A stretch of 64,000 nt of DNA from the NCBI RefSeq assembly GCF_004359215.1, contig NC_090610.1, positions 13,645,296-13,709,295 of the forward strand, in the 5' to 3' direction. Below the pieces are notes generated by a model. The model ran no database searches. It had not been told where the DNA came from and was given only the letters and a program-made list of their open reading frames with translations. The stretch is from Bremia lactucae (taxonomy: Eukaryota > Oomycota > Peronosporomycetes > Peronosporales > Peronosporaceae). The translations under genes were made by a program, and so were the position numbers. Below are positions 55,887 through 64,000 of the stretch, in pieces (position 1 is the first letter of the stretch; each line of letters starts with the position of its first letter).

Positions 55887-57999
55887 AAGAGACGACAAGA
55901 AAACGGAGGCCCGATCTAATGGACCTCTCGTATGTGGAGAGCGAGAAACCTCGCTCTTCAAGTCACAAACGATTGCAAAAATGCAATCGTTGTCAAAAGA
56001 CGGGCTACTACGCCTCTAAATGTAGTGCCCCATGCCCAGTGCCAAGAAACACTGAGCAAAACGATCGACACACCGCTAGGAACCGCGGAAGACGCCGATC
56101 CGACGCTGTTGTGAAATCGCAATGACGAGGCGGATCGTCAAAAGAAAACGGTCAGGGCTAGTAGGTGCGGAGAGCCTAGCGACCCCGACCGTTTTTTTTT
56201 GTGTATTTAAATTTCTGTTATGAAATTACTTTGTATCAAAAAAGGGTAAAATAATTTATACCGATCCAACAACGTCAAAATGATTGCAGGCCTTTTAACG
56301 AAAGTCCTCGCACACAACCATTGTGTGTAGCTGCCTTAAGGTGATGAGGTTAACCTCATTACCTTATAATTATAATGGCAAAGTAATTGCCTTTAAAGTT
56401 CCTAGTGGATTGTGAGTCGTCAAACAATTTTAGTCGACGCCAATCGCTAGAAGATCGCAGACTCATATTTATTGAGCGCGATATCACTCTAACGAGAATG
56501 ACAATGCGCTTAGCAACAGGCGCATCTGAAGCAGTAAGGAGAAAAGAAACGTGTAGTTGGTATTTAATAGACGTAAAAGGGTAAACAGTACGATGATAAT
56601 TTCATCGTACTAGACTTGGATGACAAATTTGATGTCATCCTAGGATTACCATGGCTCAGAAAGTACGAGCCATGCATAAAATGGTAGCATTAAGCTGTGA
56701 CGATGCCAGCCTCTCGTTCATCAAATTGCCATCTGACGAACGTCTTGAAGCGTTTCATATGCGTGTGAATGTCCTACGAGTGAATGCGAAGGCTCACTTA
56801 TGGCGCGATCGTTAGCACGACTGCACAAGACCTCAATGTGAATACCTATCAGACTGTGGAGTTAGATCCCGATGGCTGTGTACAAGCACAGGCAGCGTCG
56901 AAGGTCCACCATTGTTACGTGGACATAGTACCGACGGCTTAGCTCAAGCACAGGCAGCGTCGAATTTCAACCACTCGAGTAAGTCGAGTGGTACAAAACA
57001 AGGATGCTTGCTTGGAAAGCCACATCCAAAAAATATCCAACGTCTGTTTATAAGAGACAGTGCGAAAGTTCTAGATCGACTGGAGATTCAATCGTAGAGG
57101 ATCTCGCTGTGGTTGCGAAACCACAGCTAGAGGCAGTTGGGGAGAACAATTTTGAAATAATAAGTGAGGGAAAAGCCCCCAAGAATCTGCAGAAATAAGT
57201 CACCAGAAACCTAAGATCAAAGGTTCCCAGGTACCTTCGGAAATAAGTTCCAAAGAGGAAACAAGGACATTTTTTAATGTCTTAGTGAACAACGGATCAA
57301 GTGTAGGAGCTTATACACTGTATCTGATAGCGCCTCCGAAGTTAACTTCGGAGATAACTCAATTACCAACGCAGAACCGAAACCGTTCTTGCGTGATTTG
57401 CGTAATGACAAAGTCAAGCAGATCTGCGTACTTGTCACAGATGACAAGTACGTATATTCGGTCAGCAATAGTATTTTCTGAGAACGAACAGATTCTCAGC
57501 AGCTCATCGATGGACGAAAGTGCCCTCGATGAGAAGACTCGAAATGAACGTTTTACGTCTCGATCCTGGGAGTCTTTGAAGACAAATCCTTTATATGAGA
57601 ATTTGATCGAATTCAAGACTGTATTCCCTGAATTCGTACCCAGCGAGTTGTCTAAGAATAAAGGCGCATACAAAAATTGAGCGCTGCAACGGTACCGCTC
57701 AAAGCCGATACCACGAATAGACGTAATCATTGATGGTATGTCAAAGAGTACTAACTCTTCGTTAATAATCTGATGGACGGATTCCATCAGATCCTTATGC
57801 GTGAACAGAATATCCCGTTCACAGCAGTAAGCTCCCCTAGCAGAATGATATGGGGGTGGCTAGTTATGCCACAGGACCTTAGTAATTCCCCCGCAATTAT
57901 GCCAAAATGACAGCACATATTTCTTCATTGTTGAAGAAATATGTAAAGTGGTCATAGAACGCTGATTGTCAGCGTTCCTTCGAGGGTGTCAAGCAAAGC

Positions 58000-58470
58000 T
58001 TGCTGCAATCGCCAATCCTGGCAAATGCGGACCAAAACAGACCATTTCATGTGTTCTGTGATGCGAGCGACTTTGCAATCGGCTGTGGGTTAATGCAATA
58101 TGACACAGACGGTGCAGAGCGCGTCGTCTGCTATCAGTCGTGTCAGCTTCAACTAGCTGAACGCAATTACCCCGTGAATCACAAGGAACTCCTTTCCATG
58201 AAATATGCACTGACTAAGTTTAGGGTCTACCTCTTGGGAGATAGACCGTTCATTGCTTATTCGGACCATGCGTCTCTACGCACGGTCGTAAACAGTCCAC
58301 ATCTCTCGCTGAAAATGACGAGATGGTTGCCTTTCTTCGCGGAGAACAACTTCTCCGTGGAAATTATCCAGAAAGACTTAACGTCGTCAATGATGCTTTT
58401 CTGCGCCGGCCCGATTTTGAGCCGGCTGCGCAAAACAACAGTTAGGATAATCTCACTGTTGCAACAATAA
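58000..58470 (+). pseudogene. RNase H region of element E2
   Basis: A frame of 156 residues with FHVFCDASDFAIGCGLMQ, VNHKELLSMKYALTKFRV and SDHASLRTVVNSPHLS. It is the best preserved part of the element. The reverse transcriptase palm just upstream (about 57900-57960) is missing its catalytic segment. Confidence 0.8.
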
Positions 58471-59641
58471 GTGTTTGTCGTAAACATTGCTTGACTACGG
58501 TTTAAGAGCCTATTAAGAAGAAAAGGCTCTTAAAGTATTATGGATTACCTTAGATATCCATCACGAAACAATCCTTAAGAAGAATATTGATCCTCAACGG
58601 ATAGATACACAACGCGCATTGGTTTACTGTATTACACAGCCATTGCTGGCGACACACCTTGTGTCGTCATTCCCACCCATAATGATTTGGTTGTACGCAT
58701 CATGTATGAGTAGTGCCACGATGCACCAATTAGTGGTCATCGTGGACGTGAGAAGGCCAATCTCACGATAAGTTGCGGCTTCTAGTGGCCATGCCAGTAT
58801 AAGTTCGTCCGCAAGTACATACGTACTTGCGATTTTTTTCAACGGGTGAAGCCCAGTGCTTCATCCCGTGCTCCGTTACAACCTCTGTCTATTCCGACAG
58901 AGTGTTGACAGTCCTTATCTACGGTCTTCGACTTCAGATTTCCCGAAGACGATCACAAGAATGATGGTATTCTTGTGTTTGTTGATGGTTTCAGCAAGGT
59001 GGTTCATCTTGCTGCAGTCCCGAAGTCGATCACATCCAAAGGCTGAGCTCGTGTATTTGTTGACACGATATTTCGACTTCGTGGGTTACCCTGAGATATG
59101 GTCTCAGATCGATACCCCAGATTCACGGCGAAGTATTGTCAATCTGTGTTCAAATCACTTGGAGCGTGTTAATCGTATCCTCGAAGAGATACTTCGCGGA
59201 TACGTCCACCTTTTGCGAATGTGTGCCGATGGTAGAAGTTGCCCTCAACAATTCAGTACATGCTTCTACAAGCATACACCGATTTTCGTGAACGCTTATG
59301 CCATCCACGTATACCCACCTTTTTTGAGAGTAAATCTTGTTCGGACTCGCTCAAGCAAAGTGCAACCTAGCTCTTGCTCATCAGGCATTGACCCTACAGT
59401 CAAAGCGAAGGATACCAATGTTGATTTATTCACCATTTTTGTGGAAAAACTCCGTAAAGCGATAATGCTGTTACTGACTTTGAAACAATGCTGAAAGACA
59501 TAGCATCGAAAACAATAATAGCAGTGATAACAATAATGCTCTCACTAATGGGAGACCGACCTCTTTGCAGTACGCACCGGTCTCACTGAAGATAAATACA
59601 AAGTTAGGTCAGCAGGTGATTTCCTGCTGGCTAGAGAGACA

Positions 59642-59974
59642 GTGGTCCGTTTCATACAGGATTCCATCGCTGATGCAGTGGACCGACAGAGCAAGCATCT
59701 TAAGTTTAATGCTAACGACCTAGTCCTACTGTTAACGGTAAGCCTACCAAAATATATAGTGACGAATGCGGGTAGTAATAAATTACCACCCAGGTATATC
59801 GGTCCGTTCCGTGTACTGCACCGCCAAGGCAATGCATACATGATCGATATGCCTCGTAGGATGGGTACGCATTCTACGTTTTATGTCGGCCGTCTCCGCC
59901 CGTACCATCAGTACGAGGCCTATTCCGATTCCGAATTCAACCGACATGGTTGTAGGGCATCCGCCAAAGCTTGA
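59642..59974 (+). pseudogene. Integrase C-terminal domain of element E2
   Basis: The frame has the GPY/F-type module PPRYIGPFRVLHRQGNAY and STFYVGRLRPYHQY, typical of the integrase end in Ty3 elements. A related copy lies at about 37320-37450. Confidence 0.75.
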
Positions 59975-62119
59975 TGGTCCCTAGCAAAATCTTGATGGTA
60001 TCGGGTCAAAGTCTGTTCCTCATGAGCCAGACGTATTACGCTTTCCTCCAAGGAAAAGATCTTTTGACGAGCTGCCACCAGCTCGTTTTGAAGGGACTGA
60101 GGTGTCCTATCGTTCGCAAGTAGATCAACCGCAACTTGCGCATCTCATAGCTCGGCGGCAGGGCCAGTGAGTGGGCTCTCGCATGAAGTACGTTTAAAGA
60201 CATCGAAATTCCCACGTAGGATTTGCTGAAACAGCAATTGACTTGTATGTTTGCACCGCCAAATCAGGCTTTATGCACACAATCGCGATTCTTTTCGGCT
60301 CGTCAAGTAACGGACCCCACAGGACTATGTCCAGGAGTTGAAAGGCTCATATTTCTGTTATGCATCAAGACCATCGTAATAAGTGTTTTTTTTCAATCAT
60401 TGTTAAGAAAGGTCGCAATGCCGGCGTTGCCCGGACGGGAGTTTTCCGATCCCATCCCACTACTTTTGAAGCGGCGGCTGACGCCATGTGTGGAACAGCA
60501 TAGAAATATATGTTGATGATATATTTGCGGGAGCACTAAGTACTTGCGCCCGGCTTGGCCCTTGCGCAATGTTTGAAAGACCGACAACCCTAGTAGGAGC
60601 GAAGCCCTTTACTAAGGAAGAACTAAGCTTTGTGAAACCTTTTTGAGGTAAGAATAATCAGTGTCTAGCCCAGAAGAGCTCCGTGCTGAATACAAGCCCG
60701 TTATTTGCTAAGGAGATTGTTAAGGGCTTTGATAAGCATGGTCAAATTCAATTGATCCTGGAGCGTCTTGCAATTATGTTCATCGTCGTTCCCTTGAAGG
60801 GAATCAGCGATATGCCGAGGCGCTTAAAGCGCATGAAGGTAATTTTATCATCTTCGCTTAGCGACTGGAACTCGGGTCACCATTCTTAAAGTTTCATTGA
60901 ACTTAGGAATTAAGTGTTTGGACTTTGACAGTATGGAAGGATGTCTTGTCATTGAGATGGATTAAACACAGGATCTCAACCTTGGCATCCTATCTTGGAT
61001 ACCATGGGAGCATGGATTAATTGGAGGTCTAAGACCGTACGCGCCACATGCAATGTTACTAGCGAAACTTTGGAGAGTCATGAAACCACTTTTGCTAGGC
61101 AACAAAAGCATTGTGTGGCGTAGGCCAGAATCTGTCATTGTTTTAGATACTGGAATACCTGAGTTAAGAGGCTCCATGTTGAGAACAGTAATCTTGAGCT
61201 TGACACATTGTTCGCTGGTGAAACTGCACTCTCCGTTAAGTGATACTAGTTGTGATACTGAATCACTGAATGCTGAAAGCATTTGCATTGTGGGCCTAGG
61301 TCCGAGTCATCAAGGATGTAATTTTCCAGATGCACGTGGAGTGACATACTTAAATCCACTGAGTGAGGTCGGCCAAGATGGCACCTCACTGAGCGTCAGT
61401 GGTAACACTCCTGGGTGTATGCCACGACATTAATGGCCAGGCCCGTTTGATACACGTGAACTGACACGTGAAGTGACAAGCGAACGTTCACTGAATGACG
61501 AGTTTGATTTGTCATTATCGGATGCCGAATTGACTATCGGCTCTTCTATAGAGCAAGCGAAGGTTGTAGAACCTGCACAACTTAAAAGATGAACGTTTCG
61601 GCCTCTATGAGGTGTATTGTCTCGGCATCGAGACAGCAGGGACAAAATTCGGATACGGCGAGGAGCGAAGCGCCCATCATGTCACATAGTGATATTAGTG
61701 AGCTCTTGGTAATAGTGTCACTTGTATCATTAAGGGTGATATTAGCCTTGAGGCTATTCCATCGTTACATGCTCGGTAAGAGCCAGACGAAATGTCTCTA
61801 GATGAGTTTGGACAGGCCTTTAAGGCTGGTCACGTATCGGAGACGGTGGTTATTCTACCAAATACTAAGCTAAGCTCACCATCGCTTCTGGATGAAGCTT
61901 TTCTTGAGGATACGAAGGCGAGGTTGATCTTCGATACTCAAAGATGATACAGATCCATTTTTTCCTTCAGTTAAAAAATCCAGCCGTAGTGTGTCACAAC
62001 CCACCGTCTGTTCACCTTCTGATAGAGGGGTAAGTCATAAATTGACTTGGCTCCGAGAACCAAACAATATGTTAAACGACAGTGGCCTCAACTAAAGAGA
62101 AAGTTTGACGTCATTTCCT

Positions 62120-62361
62120 CCTCGCACGCCCAATCATTTCTAGTAACGATTGACGGGGTTAGTTCGAATATTAATCAATCAATCAACAGAACGGTTGTCT
62201 TGCTGCTTCAATATTACCAACTTCGGTTAAACTGGAAGTTTTCAGTCAAAATTATAAAATGATAATAATGTTATACTTCTTATTTATTCTCTCTTACATG
62301 AAAGAATATTTATTATTCCTCTTCTACGAAATATTATGTATGTGAAGGAACACCCGTTACA
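62120..62361 (-). repeat. F-type LTR fragment inside element I
   Basis: On minus it starts TGTAACGGGTG at 62361 and is preceded by a polypurine stretch (AGTTAGGGGG, 62362-62371), so it is a 3' LTR. It is cut at about 62120. The stretch 62372-62792 would then be internal sequence of that element; nothing in it is recognisable. Confidence 0.55.
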
Positions 62362-62908
62362 CCCCCTAACTAACAGTCAATATAGTGACTGATGTCGAGT
62401 ACTATACGACTAAGTTTGGCTCTTTGTGTTGCAAACATTTTAGTAGACGCTCTCAGGCGTCTACTGCGGGGAGTAAATCACCTCCAACTTCAATTTAAGG
62501 TATTTTTAACGAGTCGGTCCGAGGTCAACCACTCTGGCCTCCGGTTTACCCGGGGCTGATTCCGTCAAACCTACGGGATCTGACGAGATAATTAAAGTAT
62601 TGGTCTCGAGGATGTTTGAATCCCTAGACTTTCTTGATGAGGAGTCATCTTGTGATGACTCCGAGAAAAAGAGCGGTACTGGTGATGCTAAAATATATCA
62701 CCGGAAACGCAGTGATCGTAAAGGTATATTCGAAAAGAATGTTACTCGTGGTGCTAGCATGCATTACTAAGAATGAAGCGATCATAAAGAGTAGAGCAAA
62801 TCTCCTCATTCGACACCGACATTCTGTGTCAGAAAGACAAATGGTAAATGGCGCATTGTACACGCTTATAAAAAGCTTAATGCTGTCACTATACCAGCAC
62901 AAAATCCC

Positions 62909-63217
62909 ATGACTAGAAAGGATGTCTTTCAGAACAATATGGCGGGATGCACAATGTACAGTGCACTGGGCTTTGTCGATGGTTACTTCCAACTGCTTAT
63001 GCGAGCTAGCGATATCCCGCTTACAGCGGTTAGCACCCCAAACGGTATGCTATGGGAGTGGTTGGTTATACCACAAGGGCTTTCCAACGCCCCGGCAACA
63101 TTTAATCGTCTAGTGACGCAACTGTTCCGCCCTCATCGAGGCTATGCACATACTTATTTCGAGGACATTTTTGTCCATAGTCGTGCGGAGCAGGGTCGGA
63201 TATGGACAACCATTTAG
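62909..63217 (+). pseudogene. Reverse transcriptase fragment of element I
   Basis: A frame of 102 residues with VDGYFQLLMRASDIPLTAVS, IPQGLSNAPATFNRLV and YAHTYFEDIFVHS. The first catalytic Asp of YFDD is Glu here. The palm is otherwise intact over this stretch, unlike A and C which share a frameshift in the PQG segment. Confidence 0.8.
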
Positions 63218-63450
63218 ACTTAGTGCTCGAGTGCATGCGCACAAACAAATTGTATGCCAATGCATCTAAATGCCTTTTGGAGCAGACGAAATTCCTAATT
63301 TAGGATGCTTCATTGGAAAGCGAGGCCTTAAAGCGGATCCCGCTAAGGTAAAAGCCATAGTAGATTGACTGGTTTCTAAAAACAAAAGGATTTGCGTAAG
63401 TGGTTGGGTCTCGCCAATTATTTACACAAATATAGCGTGAATTACACTGA

Positions 63451-63550
63451 NNNNNNNNNNNNNNNNNNNNNNNNNNNNNNNNNNNNNNNNNNNNNNNNNN
63501 NNNNNNNNNNNNNNNNNNNNNNNNNNNNNNNNNNNNNNNNNNNNNNNNNN
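63451..63550. other. Assembly gap (100 N)
   Basis: Exactly 100 N, a conventional filler length, so the true distance is unknown. It lies inside the reverse transcriptase of element I. Confidence 0.99.
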
Positions 63551-63754
63551 TCTCAACAGCTCCAAATGTTGAGCACCCTGTTTTTTCAACTCCTCTGCGT
63601 GTTGTTAGACTTGCTGGTGAAGCAAGGCCACTTTTTGTTAGACCCCGTCAAATTCATGTTGTAGCAACTCGGCTGTGGCCGCATGTTCTTCATCTGTGTT
63701 CAGAGTGAACAGCATGACGTCCTCTAATAGGCAACAATATTTAGTAACTGGGTA
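63551..63754 (-). pseudogene. Gag N-terminal fragment of an E/G-type Ty3 element
   Basis: The sequence resembles 31990-32165 of element E (TCTCAACAG, CAACTCCTCTGCGT, GTAGCAACTCGG, GCCGCATGTT). It reads on minus and stops at the LTR. No complete frame is present. Confidence 0.5.
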
Positions 63755-64000
63755 TGTAACGGGCTAGAGTTGCCTCAATGTTACACAGTCCCCATTAAGT
63801 ACATTTGGTACTTAAGGGGATGGTCAATTACTAAATCATAGTAATTAGACCCAACACTCGGGTGTGGTGCACATTTGTGACCAACCCTTGTGGATGTGAT
63901 GCACATGGGTGCATTCACATTGGGAGGGATGACGCCCAGCGTCATCCATGATGACGGCTAGCGTCATCAGTTACGCGAGGTATCTATAAAGATACGCTCG
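63755..64000 (+). repeat. LTR of element-G type, running off the window
   Basis: It starts TGTAACGGGCTAGAG and matches 34079-34310. It contains GATGACG...CGTCATC inverted repeats twice, where the copy at 34225-34250 has them once. It continues past the window end. Confidence 0.7.

Larger units (their letters stand above)
55887..60200 (+). mobile_element. Ty3/gypsy element E2 (same family as E), decayed, 5' end missing
   Basis: Plus strand: end of gag with a damaged CCHC knuckle (CNRCQKTGYYASKC, 55980-56025, His replaced by Tyr), protease (about 56390-56690; PLKFLVDCESSNNF, DVILGLPWLRKYEPCIKW), reverse transcriptase fragments (57700-57900, no YxDD block), RNase H (58000-58470), integrase pieces (58560-59500) and the integrase C-terminus (59642-59974). 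It begins where the F LTR ends and has no recognisable LTRs of its own here. Confidence 0.75.
60208..63450 (+). mobile_element. A-family Ty3 copy I, decayed and interrupted
   Basis: Plus strand: gag end (60215-60340, LLKQQLTCMFAPPNQAL), a ruined zinc knuckle (about 60500-60560), protease region (about 60720-61130), linker (61150-62100), start of reverse transcriptase (about 62040-62119), then an interruption (62120-62792), and reverse transcriptase again from 62793 (62909-63217) up to the assembly gap. The catalytic motif reads YFEDIFVHS instead of YFDD. Confidence 0.8.

Noticed and set aside
1..64000. tRNA, rRNA genes or CRISPR arrays
   Set aside because: Nothing with the needed structure or regular spacing was seen. 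tRNA-like similarity is limited to the primer-binding sites.

Overview
The window is nuclear DNA of a eukaryote, most probably an oomycete (Peronosporales: Phytophthora or a downy mildew). The evidence is tightly packed genes, GT-AG introns of mostly 40-80 nt, a FAR1/ZSWIM-like zinc-binding protein next to ordinary housekeeping genes, and dense Ty3/gypsy and Ty1/copia elements. Species is not called.

Layout. 1-7,971 is a gene island: a 3-hydroxyisobutyrate dehydrogenase-like gene running off the left edge (-), a FAR1/ZSWIM-like gene (-) whose frame continues into it, a SUN-domain nuclear-envelope protein (+), a possible tiny spliced gene (+), the HGH1 chaperone (+) and a B-type cyclin (-). 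8,557-40,661 is one large transposon block. It holds a tandem pair of Ty3 elements (A and B, both -) sharing one LTR, an inverted copy C (+), fragments of other Ty3 families (D and E, -; G, +), a knot of LTR remnants, and a truncated relative H (-). 40,759-50,151 is a second gene island: an SMPD4-like neutral sphingomyelinase (+), a 12-exon DDT-PHD-bromodomain chromatin protein (-) and adenylosuccinate lyase (-). 50,424-64,000 is a second transposon block: a Copia element with matching 5-bp target duplications, nested in an AT-rich LTR, itself next to a Ty3 copy E2; then a decayed A-family copy I, a 100-N gap and an LTR.

Exon structures were built by joining open frames at GT/AG sites so that phase and family similarity agree. 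They are predictions without transcript support. Every retroelement open frame seen is broken by stops or frameshifts, or has lost parts.

The most interesting points are: (1) the FAR1-like frame splices in phase into the dehydrogenase; (2) element A is a mosaic, with a 2.42-kb block that looks identical to B, a block sharing frameshifts with inverted copy C, and a third block inverted; (3) the A/B family carries an extra antisense frame between integrase and the 3' LTR; (4) in the Copia element the gag start codon lies inside a primer-binding site matching the anticodon arm of initiator tRNA-Met; (5) the cyclin B N-terminus holds a 10-residue tandem repeat with a destruction-box-like core.
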